DNA of 64,000 bases from Pisolithus tinctorius. Lineage: Eukaryota > Basidiomycota > Agaricomycetes > Boletales > Pisolithaceae. Shown here one piece after another: positions 43,386 through 54,879 of the stretch. Where the stretch lies: the NCBI GenBank assembly GCA_024663395.1, contig JANFAH010000124.1, positions 1 to 64,000 of the forward strand. Reading direction: 5' to 3'. Within the stretch, counting starts at the first letter, position 1; every line of letters begins with the position of its first letter. Below the pieces are notes generated by a model that searched no databases, was not told where the DNA came from, and saw only the letters and a list, made by a program, of their open reading frames with translations. The position numbers and the translations under genes are program-made.

Positions 43386-44802
43386 TTGGGGATGACCCTT
43401 GACCATGCCGAGTCGTCAGTGATCGCTGTGTACGATCTCAGCAGTGGTACTTTTGATATCTCCATTCTGGAGATGCATAAAGGAGTCTTCGAGGTCAAGT
43501 TACCAATGGAGACACCCATGTTGGTGGCGAGGATTTCGACATCACCTTTGTTACTCACATCCTTAATTTTAAACGAATTCAAGAAACAGTCGAGCATTGA
43601 CCTCAGTCAAGACTGCATGGCCAGTCACCGCATCCGCGAGGCTACCTTTCACCACCACAGACACAACCGATCCCAAGCATATTAACTTGAAGCTCAACCG
43701 CACTCAGTTTGAGACTCTCACCAGCCCTCTCATCCAACATACCATTGTCAATCCCTGCAGGAAGGCATTGTCGGATGCCGGAGTCAAGCCTAGTGAGGTG
43801 AATGAGGTCATCCTCGTTGGTGGTATGACCCGTATGCTCAAGGTTGGCGAGACTGAAGTCGATCTTCGGTCGCGACCCAGGTAAAGGTGTCAATCCCGAT
43901 GAAGCCGTTGCCATTGGTGCTGCTATCCAGGGTGGTGTTCTCGCCAGAAATGTCACTGACATTCTACTTCTCAACGTCACCCACCCTATTCACCCTCGGC
44001 ATTGAGATGAATCTCGGTGATATCGTGACGAAACTCATCAACCGCAATACGACTATCCCAACGAAGGGTTGCAAGTTTTCTCCACCGCTGCTGACGGCCA
44101 GACTGCTATTGAGGTCAAGATATTCCAGGGTGAATGTGAACTCGTCGAGGACAACAAACTCCTTGGCAACTTCAATCTCATTGGCATTCCTCCAGTTCCG
44201 AAGGGCATCTCTCAGATTGAGAACACTCTCGACGTCGATGCTGGTATGTCCCTCATGTAGGTGTTCAGATAATTTCCTCACCTCTTGTAGATGATATTGT
44301 CTACGTCACTGCCCAGGGCAAGGCAACTAACAAGGACCAGTCTATGATGATCACGTCCTCGTCGGGTTTGAGCAACAAGGACATCAAGCGCATGATCTCT
44401 GACGCCGAGAAGTATGCCAATACCGATAAGGCACACCAGGGACTCATCGAGGAAGCAAACAAGGGTGAATCGATCTGTGTGGACACAGAGAAGGGTATGT
44501 ATTTGTCGAATGGTGCTTCGCTCTCTTGCACTAATTCACATTTGTTATAGCAATGAACGAGTTCAAGGACCAACTCAATGCTGCCGAGAGGAAGGTGTCA
44601 AAACTCGCTGGGCAAACTTCGTAAATTGGCCTCAAAAGGCCTCACCAGCAATGCTTCTGTCACTGCCAAGCAAATCAAGGAGAAGATCAGTGAGATTCAA
44701 CAAGCTTTGCTAGGCCTTTTCCAGAAGGTGTACGAGAAGCATAGCACAGAGAATGCGTCTTCCAAGGAGTCAACGCAAGGCTCTGAGGAGAAGAAAGAGT
44801 AA
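43386..44802 (+). pseudogene. Mitochondrial HSP70 (Ssc1-type) pseudogene, N-terminus missing
   Basis: Starts inside the ATPase domain ([19 protein letters not shown], where HSP70s have GGGTFD) and runs to the C-terminal helical region. Recognisable blocks: [81 protein letters not shown]. Several frameshifts. Introns are retained: 44243-44291 (GTATGT...TTGTAG, 49 nt) and about 44495-44550 (GTATGT...TTATAG). So it is a DNA-level duplicate, not a processed copy. The two Gly-to-Ser changes in the phosphate loop are both G-to-A after C. Confidence 0.88.
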
Positions 44803-45099
44803 ATTGCCTTCTGACATGGCGTCCCATGCTCTTCCATATACTTGGTTTTGGTTCGTTCGCCTTCCCTTCTTTTTGCCTTATGTCCACTACGACACTGCAA
44901 CTGTAACGTATTAACACGTGTTTTGCCGATGCCCTCTGCATTTCTTAGGTCCACCACACATTTCTCTCACCCTGCGCATGTTTTTGTGTACTATGCGAAT
45001 TCTCGGAGTCCATTCCATACAATATATGACATAGTGCACGAAAATTATTGAACCGTCTACATGAGAAAAACGGAAGAAGCCTAAAGATGAATTCATTGC

Positions 45100-45760
45100 A
45101 TGTCGATTGATTACAATGCATCATCGAACAGAAGTTCCTTGATAAGACGACTAAGACAACCTTGGCATCGAGGGGGCATCGGCGAGCTGGATGATCCAGG
45201 AGTGTTGGAGGCGAGGGCAAGGGATGCCTTAAGGAGGGCCACACCACTGTCAAGGAGAATGCCTTCCTTGGCAGCTGCACGTGTAGCATTCAAAGCATAG
45301 TCATACTTATCCTTCTCTTAGCCAATCTCTATTTTCTGACTACCGCTGACCTTGATTGTTGGCAACATCGCTGCTCAACTTGCAAAACGCTCTTAGGGTT
45401 GGGTCTTGTCATATTCGCTCGTCGAGGGGTCTGCAAGAAAGAGCGCGGATCTGTTCACAGCGCGCCTGAATGATATCCTTGGAAACCTCACCGTTAAGGA
45501 AAATGGTGCCCTCCTGGTGATGGAGATGGAGTCGGACGAACCAAGGAGGTCAGGGCTTGCCTTCTCAAGCTTGACATCGAGCTCGTCGGTGAAGACGGTA
45601 CCACCGGTGAGGATGGCAAGGCCGTCAAGGATGGATTTCCGTTATCATCAAATCCGGGACCTTGGCAACTACGACCTGCAGTTGACCACGAAGTTTACTG
45701 AGAGCGTAAGCAGCGAGTGCTTCACCATCGGCATCCTTGGATGCACAGGGTAATAGAAAT
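45100..45760 (-). pseudogene. HSP60 (chaperonin) pseudogene, partial copy a
   Basis: Minus strand. Order: DADGEALAAYALSKL-type segment near 45720, then frame-broken middle parts, then NATRAAAKEGILLDSGVALLKASLALA (45290-45210), where intact HSP60s have PGGGVALL. It covers roughly the apical to equatorial part of the protein. Preceded on the minus strand by an intron end (TTTTTCCTTAG). Tandem with copy b. Confidence 0.82.
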
Positions 45761-45774
45761 GCGTACGGTACCTA

Positions 45775-46440
45775 AGGAAAAAATACGGGGGCATCAGAGA
45801 AACACGCATCAGTATGTTGCAGTTGCAGCGTCATAAGGGACAACTTTGGCATGGGGGCGCGTCGGAGAGCTGGATGATCCAGAAGTGTTGGTGGCGAGGG
45901 CAAGGGATGCCTTAAGGGATGCCGCACCGCTACCAGGAAGAATACCTTCCTCGACGGCTGCACGTTCAGCGTTCAAAGGGTAGTCGTACTATCCTTCTTT
46001 TGCCAACATCTACGTCGGTGCCATCACCGGCCTTGATGACAGCAGCACCTTCGCTCAACTTGGCAAAACGCTCTTGGAGTTTGGTCTTGTCATATTCGCT
46101 CGTCGAGGGGTCTGCAAGAAGAGTGGATCTGTTCGCAGTGTGCTTGAATGGCATCCTTGGAACCCTCGCCGTTAAAGACGACGGTGTCCTCCTTGGTGAT
46201 GGTGATGGAGCGGACGAATCGAGGAGGTCAGGGCTTGACTTCTCAAGCTTGACATCGAGCTCGTCGGTGAAGATCGTACCGCGGTGAGGATGGTAAGGTC
46301 GCCAAGGATGAACTTGCGGTTATCACCGAATCCGGGAACCTTGACAGCTGCGACCTGGAGTTGATCACAGAGTTTGTTTAGGATGCAAGCAGTGAGTGCT
46401 TCACCATCGATATCCTTGTATGCGCACAGTACCTGAAAAA
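45775..46440 (-). pseudogene. HSP60 (chaperonin) pseudogene, partial copy b
   Basis: Minus strand: [34 protein letters not shown], then a broken stretch, then [20 protein letters not shown] (near 46100), then DALNA-type remains. It is the same segment of the protein as copy a, with the same intron edge (TGATGCGTGTTTCTCYGATGC) upstream, so the two arose by a tandem duplication of about 700 bp. Neither copy has the N-terminus. Confidence 0.82.
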
Positions 46441-46532
46441 AAATGCGGGGGGCATCGGAGAAACACGCATCAATAGGTTACAATTGCAGTGTCATGGTGG
46501 GTACCTAATATCATTTAGGCCAAGTTTACCAA

Positions 46533-46885
46533 ATGGCAGGCGAAGCAAATGCGAACGCCTTCGTCTTCGACGACAGGATGGGTACATGCTCCATCGAGGA
46601 GTATCCCAGCAAAGACAATGCGGACACGATTTTGACTGATAGGCCTTCAATGCCGGGGGTATAGGTAGGGGTGTGGAGGGAGCCAGGGAGGTGGACGACA
46701 CGGAGCAAGACAGGGATGCTTCTGGGGTATCAGGAGGGGTAAAGTGCCACAAAGGTAGCGGGACATACACAGACCACGGGGGTGGATAAATAGCAGGCGG
46801 TGATGGGGTAAAGCTTGAGTTCTGTGGCGTGAACAGGTTGACGAATGGAGGAGTCAGCTTTTTTGTCGACGGCAGGATATAAGGG
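46533..46885 (+). pseudogene. Unknown gene, degraded copy (paralogue of 50093-50439)
   Basis: ATG 46533 in context TTACCAAATGG: MAGEANANAFVFDDRMGTCS, stop after 44 codons (46662-46664). Homology to the minus-strand copy at 50439 continues past the stop to FFVDGRI near 46880. No domain recognised. The two copies are inverted and point at each other across 3.5 kb. Confidence 0.6.
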
Positions 46886-47099
46886 CCAATCCCTGTGAAA
46901 ACCCTCTATATGATAGCTCCAAGCCCACTCAGCGTGCTGCTACTTCTCCCTCTCCATCTGATTTATCTCTCAGTTAAATACCCTGCGCGGCAATACTCCA
47001 GCCTTCATCCCTCAAATAGCAGCCATTATCCTGCTCCTTCCACGAACCATCCCTTCCTCACTAATCACAGTGGTGCTTGCGGATCTCCATATGATTGTA
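46886..47099. other. Short spacer between the unknown gene and the PMA1 remnant
   Basis: No repeat or coding signal that I can name. Confidence 0.3.
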
Positions 47100-47990
47100 G
47101 CCTTCATTGCGAACTTGATCCAATCAAGGGGGATAAACCAGATGATGTTCTACGATGACAAATAAACTCAAGTGCGCGCCAAATATTCGACGTGGAAACC
47201 CACTCAGACCCAAGCAATGCCAATCCGGCCATCAGAAGCCAATAAGTGGATGTTCGTAAAACCCCAATCGGCACGAGCAGCGATGATCCATGAAATAAGT
47301 TGTATGACGCGGAATGCACCCATAAGACCGTAGGACGGATGTTCCACGAAGTTCATGCGAACGCGTGACGGTGACGAAGCTCAATACTTACGAGATTATG
47401 GCAACTTGGAGGTACGTGATCTTGTGTGACTGAGGGCCACTGCTGCTTGTGGGCCACATAATGCCAAAGTTATCGTGGAAGAACGACATCTTCAAAACAA
47501 TGGCAATGAGGGCAATGCTAGACACAATGAGTATGCGATCTCATAGAACCAAGGGGAAACACCCACGTAGAAGGAGTCAAGTAAAGACCATGTACAATCC
47601 CATACATATTCCGAGTCCCACAAATCTGGCGTCATGACGGTACCATCGTTGAGCAGGGCGATGATCAGCACCATGAGAGGAGGGAAGTCGTAGTGGAATG
47701 CGAATACAAGAAAGGTGGAGCAGACGACAATACGGATAGTAACGGCACAAGCGTAGATGGAGCAGCTACGCATACATTCGAGGATGATACGGGAGCCACG
47801 GATGGTATGGATGATAGTGGCGAGACCGGGTTCCGTCAGGACGATATCAGTGGCACCTCAAGCAGCGTCAGTAGCACCCTCAACAGCAATGCCAACGTTT
47901 TTCATGGGAAACGGCAGGGGCATCGTTGGCACCATCACCAGTCATAGGATCTTCAGACTCACTCGGCGCTAATAGATTTACATTCTGCAC
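47100..47990 (-). pseudogene. Plasma-membrane H+-ATPase (PMA1-type) pseudogene, C-terminal third
   Basis: Minus strand from about 47960: TGDGANDAPAVS (hinge motif of P-type ATPases), a frameshift, NVGIAVEGATDAA, a TGA, GATDIVLTEPGLATIIH, RSCSIYACAVTIRIVVC, FDFPPLMVLIIALLNDGT in slightly changed form, then IALIAIVLKMSFFHDNFG, YLQVAIIS, an intron (GTAAGT...), then HPSYGLMGAFRVIQLISWII and FTNIH. These are transmembrane helices M5-M10 of a fungal proton pump. The phosphorylation and nucleotide-binding parts are missing. Intron retention shows a genomic duplicate. Confidence 0.85.
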
Positions 47991-50092
47991 TGATAGTACC
48001 CATCGGCACGTGGCCTTCCACGTTCCCGTCTTTTCGAGGTCGATGTAGTGGTGAATCGTAGCAGCGGTGGGGTGGCGAGTCTTCCCTTCTCGTCATGTGA
48101 CTATCACCGTACCGGCGAGGTGGAGAAGGAGATCTACAGGACGAAGGAGATCGACAAGGGGAAGATGGCGAGCACGAGTTCTCGCAATATTTGTCTCGCT
48201 CGTAGACACGATCATGTTCCCGTCTACATTCTCCGTCACTCCCATGAACAGGTGGCCTTGTAGTTGTATGGGCTGGGCCAACTATGGGGTGAGCGGCATG
48301 CCATCGGGAACCACAGATGAGGATGAGTCAGTAGAATTGAACGTGGTGTCCGATTCCGAGTCGAAATCAGAGTCATCTGATGAATCAGAATCAGGAGATG
48401 AGGGTTCTTGCTCGAGCAGTGTGCGCGTTTGTTCTACACGACACAAGGCATTCTGCAACGTCTCAAGTTCTCGAAACTCCAACATCGCAGTTATGACGAT
48501 GTTTTTTGCAGCAATTAAGACCAGTACTCACCTCTTCTCCTTCCTCGAACTGAATCTTCAAGATTGTGGACAGCTTCTTCATAGTTGAGAGCGCTCATGG
48601 TAGTGAGATATACCTTGTTCTTCTTCGGCTGCTCAAGGGTTAAAATCATGTCATTGCAACTGCAAGAGCCACATACTCTCTTCGTGAATGGTGCTGGTCA
48701 TGGATCAAACTGGAAGTACGGTGCCTGCGAACGGACAAGGATTTGTCGTCTTTGTCAGCACGCTTACTATGGAGTGGCAACGGTTATGTGAACGCACTTG
48801 GAGTGCTCTTCGCCACTTTCGCCTGTACTACAGCGACGCGGATATGGTTGCAACCCGATCTAACGTTCCCCCTAGCTGCTCAACTCCATGCCATGCAGGC
48901 TGCTGCCGCAACGGACACGTCAAGTCAAGAGTACCAATCTCGGTTGTTCCCGGGTGCGCTGAGCAAATCAATCATCGGTATTGTTAGCTGAGTCAACGCT
49001 GCCAACACTACACAAGTAGGTTGTTACCGAGTTATTATCGGAAAGGCTCATACGAGGACGTGGCCTGTTCGCGCGCTGCGTCATGAAAGGACAGATATCC
49101 AGCTTACCCTTCACACCCATTTTCGTCGCCCTGGTGGCCATTATCAACACAAAACTTCCTCAGGTAGGAGAACCTGTCTGTAAGCGTACGCTTACCACTA
49201 ACATGCCACTCACGCTATCGACGTTGCTCTTGCTAACATGTCACACTATCACACCTCCTATCGCGCTTTCGTCCGGCCATGCGGATGTGTTGCGTTGTTT
49301 GGACTCTGGGGGTATATATACTGGTGCTGTCAGTGTTCATGGGGTCATCTCTTCTTTCCCCCCTTTCTCTCTCTCTGTCGATCGTCTGTATCGCGTATAC
49401 GCTTGATCGTTAATCCCACACGCCTGTCCATTCTGTCGTTGCGGTTGTGATCGTTGAGTGTACTCACCCCTCCTTGGTGAGTTCCACTGTCTTGACCTAG
49501 ATGATAAGCCAGTCGCGGAGTACATTTAAGTGTAATGACAAGGTAAATCGCAATTCTCTTTTCTGTTTGATTCGAGTCGTTGATGTCATGCCGGACAGAC
49601 CGTTTGTCATTCTTCGACAACTTTCATTGTTCATCCTGTCAATCAAGGTGTCACACGAGATTATTGCGCTCGGAACCCTCACCCCTCCTCAAATACCGGA
49701 TGGATGATTCGATTGAGACTGCGGTTGGGTTCAAGCGTGAAGTGGGCGCGTTTCTGATGGAAAACTCTCCGAAAGCAAACGTGCTCGTTTTCGACTATTT
49801 CCATGACGTCCAATTCTGCTTCGTCGGACGACTCAGATTCGGATTTAACCTCAGACTCAGATGATTCGAGCTCGGCACGAGCCCCACCCCAGGTGGCGTT
49901 GTAGTCGTGCGATCGGGGCCCTGACTACGGCCGTTACCGTAGTCCTTTGCAAGTAATGAACATTGGAATCGAAGGATGAGTCAGAAGCACCAGACGCCGT
50001 GTCCGAGTTGACATCTTGCCCTCGTCGATCACCTTTTCCACCTCATTAGTACCCTGACGATTCGCCCCAATGTCGACGACCGTGATTCTCAC
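47991..50092. other. Between PMA1 and the minus-strand unknown gene; no confident gene
   Basis: Two acidic Ser/Glu/Asp-rich stretches occur (about 48330-48410 and, on the minus strand, about 49870-49800). A TATA-like GGTATATATACTGG is at about 49310. An 8-bp inverted repeat GACTACGG/CCGTAGTC lies at about 49922-49943. Open frames up to 173 codons exist but none carries a recognisable domain, and several overlap on both strands. Confidence 0.35.
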
Positions 50093-50439
50093 TTACATCC
50101 TACCGTTAACAAAAAAGTCGACTCTCCCTCCGTCCGTGAACCCTTTCACCCCGCAGAATACAGGCTTTGCCCTGTTGCTCCCTCGCTCGCACTGCCATCT
50201 ATCCCCCCGCGGTCCGTGTACATTCTGCCGCCTTCGTATTCCACCCCTCGAGGTGTCCCAGTCTTACTCTTCGTCATCCACCTTTCCAGCTTCCTCCACG
50301 CGCCCCCCGTGCCTGTCGGCGTCGAAGACTTTTCCACAAAAGTCGTCTCTGCTTCTTCTTCGCCAGGGTACTCCTTGATAGAGCACATACACACCCTGTC
50401 GTCAAAGACGAAGATGTTCGCGTTCGCGTCACCTGCCAT
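50093..50439 (-). CDS. Unknown protein, better-kept copy of the 46533 gene
   Basis: ATG 50439 (TTACCAAATGG): MAGDANANIFVFDDRVCMCS, open for 97 codons to 50146. The conserved end FCGVKGFTDGGRVDFFVNGRM lies in a +1 frame (to 50093), so there is one frameshift or an unrecognised short intron. The last codons run into GTAAGTGAG, a good splice donor, so the gene may continue leftwards. No family recognised. Confidence 0.5.
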
Positions 50440-50606
50440 TTGGTAACTAATTGTTGGCTCCGCACGTTACTACTAGATCTGTTTCCATCTGTCTTGATGA
50501 TGGCCACAAATGCATTATATACAGTATTGTTCCCTCTCCGGTCATCCAGGGCACGTTATTTAATGGACACGGTATGGAAACGATTAACTCTGCTACGGCA
50601 AGACCA
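50440..50606. other. Intergenic, between unknown gene and F-box-like gene
   Basis: Both minus-strand genes flank it. It would carry the promoter of the 50439 gene. No clear TATA seen. Confidence 0.3.
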
Positions 50607-51417
50607 CTAAAAAAACTCGTCTTGCTCCGGCTCTAAGCCACCCCAGCTCCATGACCAATCAGCCAGGATGATGCATTTATCGGAAATTTCCCAGTACCTC
50701 ATATAAGCTTTTACCTCATCTGAAGCTTCTGTACTCCACAGGACGAGAAGTTTCAACCTAGAACAGTTGGTAAGGATCTGCTTGATAAGAGAAGCCTGGG
50801 TCCACTGGGTGCTGAGGCACAGCCAGGTGAGTAAGGTGGTTGAGTTGCTCCAACCCGATGGTGGATCCCCAGAGTACCCACCCCTCTTTGATTTCCAAGT
50901 GCGTGAGTTGACGGAAGAATGCGACCGAGTGGAGAGAGAATGATGGGGAGTTGTCAAAAACTAAAGAAAGTGAAAGGGAGAGGGATTTCAGGGGGAGAGT
51001 ATTGAGCGTGTCGATAAGACAGTATGAACGTCCAGGAACGCATGGTACAATTTGCAGAATGAGATCTACCAGTCCACAGCACAGCTGAAGGATCTCAATG
51101 GCAGTACGAAGTTGAACAGCAGGCTTGATCCGCAAGAATCGGACAGATCTTGCTGCAAATTCTGGCCGAGACTGGAGAGACGAAAGGAAGTACGATGCCT
51201 GTGCTTCTTCTGCCAAGACGACCTTCTCATAGAGAAAGCGTTCCGTCCTGCTCAACACTGTGAGCGAACTGTGAATCTTCGTAGATGACGATGCAAGAAA
51301 AAAGAAACTGACCATGTGTGAACTTTCCTGGCGACAAGCAAGGTGTATGGATCGTGTAGATAACATACTGATGCGGAAAATTCGCATTAGCAGCTCATTT
51401 GGAAGGGTTTGAGGCAT
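50607..51417 (-). pseudogene. F-box-like protein gene with one frame change
   Basis: From ATG 51417: MPQTLPNELLMRIFRISML, the LPxELLxxIF start of mushroom F-box proteins, which recruit targets to SCF ubiquitin ligases. Then RFLYEKVVLAEEAQASYFL and a leucine-rich region. The frame ends at 50758, but LIKQILTNCSRLKLLVLWST continues in another frame to 50607 (ending WSWGGLEPEQDEFF). Joining near 50790 gives about 270 residues. The break may be a real frameshift or a missed intron. Of the host-like genes here it is the least damaged. Confidence 0.6.
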
Positions 51418-53431
51418 CGAACGATATCACTGGCTCCGGCCCACCCCCAGTGAGACTCCACTGACTGTATGAGAACGTGGACCAGGAAAAACCGCTTGTC
51501 AGTTACACTGAAATGGCAGTAAGTGGGACTAACTGTGACTAGAGCGTTAGGGAGAGTCGGTGGATGCACGGCTACGACAGTCAAGAAGAAACAATTATCT
51601 TCGGAGTCTGGTCAAGACCTTGTTGGTCTACTCAAGGGTGGCTAGTCTAGGGCTGGACACAATTTTCAGACACCCACCACTCACGCAGCCTACCGCGATG
51701 CACTCGGAATCCATGAAATGCATTGTGACAGTATTATGCAGTGCCGGGATCTCACTCACTCTCTCATGCGCCACTAGCATTCACCACTGTGAAGTGCCCC
51801 GTCATTTACAGTTCCCACGCTCTTCAACGTTGCAAGTGACAGCGAAGGGCCTTTATGTCATGTCTTAGACCTCAGTGCTCAGCCCCACATCAGGAAATTA
51901 ACAAAAGTCTTATTCATACTTAAAACACACTTATGTCAGCTTAATGTACTTGTGACTGCTTGTGGTGCTGGGCTAAGCATGCTGTGTTTGTTGAGAACAT
52001 TAAGACAAAAGAGCCAACTATTTTGTTATCTCACATGTCTTATGGATCTTAGTGGTCTTACAGCTGTTTCATAGAGTTCCATAAGCTCAATAAATTCTAA
52101 AGTAAATCAAGTAGTGCAATTACAAAAGAATTATGACCCAGCTTGAACATGTGGTGGTCTGCAAAATGATTGACATAGAATCTGCAGAATATGTCCAATG
52201 AATTGTGACAGTTGACATATGGTGGGACATACTTGTCCCCAGAAATTGGTAGGAGATGTGTGCTACAAATGATACTGTCAATATGTATTACTGCAAGGTG
52301 TGAGCTGTCCTCCACAAAAGATGGTGCAACCATCCACATGCCTGTCAATTCATTGGGTTCATCAGCAATTCAATCAAACCAATGGATCAGTGTGTATGGG
52401 AATGTCTGGCCATTGGTATGAACAAAAGAGAAAAACACAAAACTTGAGCAACATTCAGCTGAGCATTCCTTCCTTCATATCATCTGTGTGTTACCCTGTA
52501 TAGGGGCTTTTTCCTTTTTCACCCAAACTGCAAGGTCATGTGGGTCATGTGTGTCGTTGTCACATTGTTTGTCCTTGCCATGGTAGTCCTCAGTCTGTTG
52601 GCACCCAGAGCCTTCAGATCACCAGCAGTGGAGGTATTTCCAATGCCTACTGATGCTGCATATGCCCTCGTCACTCTGACTCATAGCTGTGCCCACAGCT
52701 GATGGACAGTATTTCATTTATGTCCTGATCTCCCTTCCTGTGTTCCTTTGACTTGTTTATATTGCTCATATGTTTACTTCCTAGTTCTGGTGTCTGGCTC
52801 CTCACTGTGCATTGATTGCACAGCTGGTATAGCCCTCGCTTCATCCTTCCCCCGCTCTGTCTGACACTGTGTGTTTCCTTTTCTGTTCGATTGTTTATTG
52901 CTGCGGATACTTACTGCCTTGACAGTGCAACTGGTATGGTACCCTATCAGTTATGTATAAATATGTGTGTACCATACCTTGTATCCTCAGTTTTTCGATA
53001 GCTTGCAACTCAGCTGTTATCTTTGACTCATACTCTGTTCCCTCTCTTGTGATCTCAGAAGAACTCGCCAGTAGAGGTAACCCTTGCCAGTACTTGTCAA
53101 AACAAGTTGAGCCATAGGGGTTAACAAGTTTGGCCCATAGACTCCCCCTTGCCACTCGTGACTAGTCCATTTGACAAAGTCACTTGGCTTGGGCATAACA
53201 AAATGAAAAACTCTGCAGCTTTCCAGGACTGTGACTGCTCGTCCTAGGGTTTTCTGAACTTCAACAAACCCTTCCTTCAAATCAACTGTTGCTCTACAGG
53301 CAGCCCTTGGGCTTTAATAGATCGCCTCCCTTGAGCTGACCTTGTTACTCCCTTCATGAAAAGTAACTCGGTCACCAAACCCAAATCACACTGACAGGTT
53401 TCCTTGGGATATAATTCCTCCCTCAGTCTCA
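51418..53431. other. No confident gene; possible LTR upstream of Gy4
   Basis: 51900-52500 is A/T-rich with no recognisable domain. A TATA box (TGTATAAATATG) at about 52954, near the start of Gy4 gag, could belong to its LTR, but no initiator/primer-binding pair was found. Minus-strand open frames at 52895-53459 (for example KPSDFVKWTSHEWQGGVYG) are unrecognised. Confidence 0.35.
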
Positions 53432-54790
53432 TTGTCACTATCTGTAAAAGTGTCTTCACCCTCTAAGAGTAAGCCTCCAGTTCCCCTTCCCCATTTCTTT
53501 AGGTCTAGGAAGGAACCCCTTTGCCCCCTATCCCTCGTGGGCAACTCGGACCGTCTTACTCTGCCACAAACCCTTGTATTTCCTTTTTGTCATTATCGTG
53601 AAGAAGAAGTCACTTTAAGTTCAGAAGAAGAAGAAGATGGAAGTCTAGTTCTTCCCTTGGATCAGTCCTCAAAGAAGAACAGGAAGAAGCACAAACACCC
53701 ATAATGTCCATGACCCAAGGTCACAGAGAGTCTGCCCTGGAAATGCCTCCCAAAATGTATACAAGGAGGAGTTGAGGCAGAAAGTTGAAGATCAACAGTT
53801 GTTTATGGCAGAAGAGGCATATCGCCTCATCCACGAGATGTTGACCCATTTCCCTCTAGTGCCCACCAAAGAAATGTTGAAAAGATGGTACACTCAGAAT
53901 TTCAGAAAGGACATACTCCCAGAGCCATCCACTGGTGGTGGCAGTAAGGGGAAATCCAAGTATGATGATGATGACGATTACCACCCTTGCCCTCCTAACG
54001 GGGGTGAGTTTAATGTTGGGGCCCAGGAGAATATGATGGAAGCCACAATAGTCTTCAGATGTGGCTTACCCAAGTTGAAGGTTATCTCAACATTAACAAA
54101 CATGTTTACAACACTGAAGCTCTCAAGATCTTTGCTCTCATATATGACAAAGGGGGCCACAGTCTCTTTCGCCAAAATTATCAAAACGAGAACAAGCTTA
54201 ATGACGGCTCCATTTACTACATGGATACCTTCCAGATGTTTGTGAAGTCTCAAAGCTACGTTCGAGTCCAGCGATCAAACACCCTTGCCATCCTTCATCT
54301 CTCGAGTATCGAACAAGGAAAACAAACTTGAAGCCTACATCGTGGAATTTACAGGCCTTGTCAACAAGGCAGTTGAAGGATGAGTCCTGTGAAGCAGGAA
54401 TCTTCTTTGGAAAAGGTCTCTCGAAGGAATACTGAGACTGGATCCTCAACAGGCTGTGCCCCTATTACCATTTTGGAATGGATCAAGGTTGTGGGAGAAG
54501 CAAACTGCTATCACCACCAAACATATCCTAGAAGGGAAGGAGTCTCAGTATGAAAGGAAGTATGTTCATTTCTGAAGTAATAACCAAGACCCTGATGCTA
54601 TGGATGTTGATAAGCGAAAGAAGAACATCCAGGTCTGCTGCTGATCACATGTTTTAATTGTAACAAGAAGGGTCACTACAAGAGTGACTGCAAAGCCAAA
54701 CAACTCACTGGAGTTCACATTGTGGTTTCCAAGGATGGAAGCAAAACTGCCTATGTAGGCAATAGGGAAGCAAACGATGAAGAAAAGAAG
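53432..54790 (+). pseudogene. Gag of gypsy element Gy4, frameshifted
   Basis: N-terminal part with an acidic EEEEDGS run and a basic KKNRKKHKH end (53432-53704). The capsid region is in several frames: MWLTQVEGYLNINKHVYNTE (54059) and YDKGGHSLF. A CCHC knuckle, FNCNKKGHYKSDC, lies near 54652-54690. It resembles the gag of Gy5 in design (single-helix capsid start, one knuckle). Confidence 0.75.
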
Positions 54791-54879
54791 TTGTTGGGTT
54801 TTTAAAGAGGACTGCTGAACCAATTCCTGCATCAGTCAGTCCGGTTTCTGTGTTGTCAGCTAAATGTACTTCTATAGAT

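Noticed and set aside
45406..46287. Plus-strand open frames over the HSP60 remnants
   Set aside because: They are antisense shadows; the recognisable HSP60 blocks are on the minus strand.
47693..47972. Plus-strand acidic frame over the PMA1 remnant
   Set aside because: Antisense of the TGDGAND to CSIYACAV region of the ATPase.
51240..51320. A GT-AG interval (GTCAGT...CACAG, 44 nt) in the F-box-like gene
   Set aside because: Removing it shifts the frame and loses the plausible RFLYEKVVL block, so it was read as coding.
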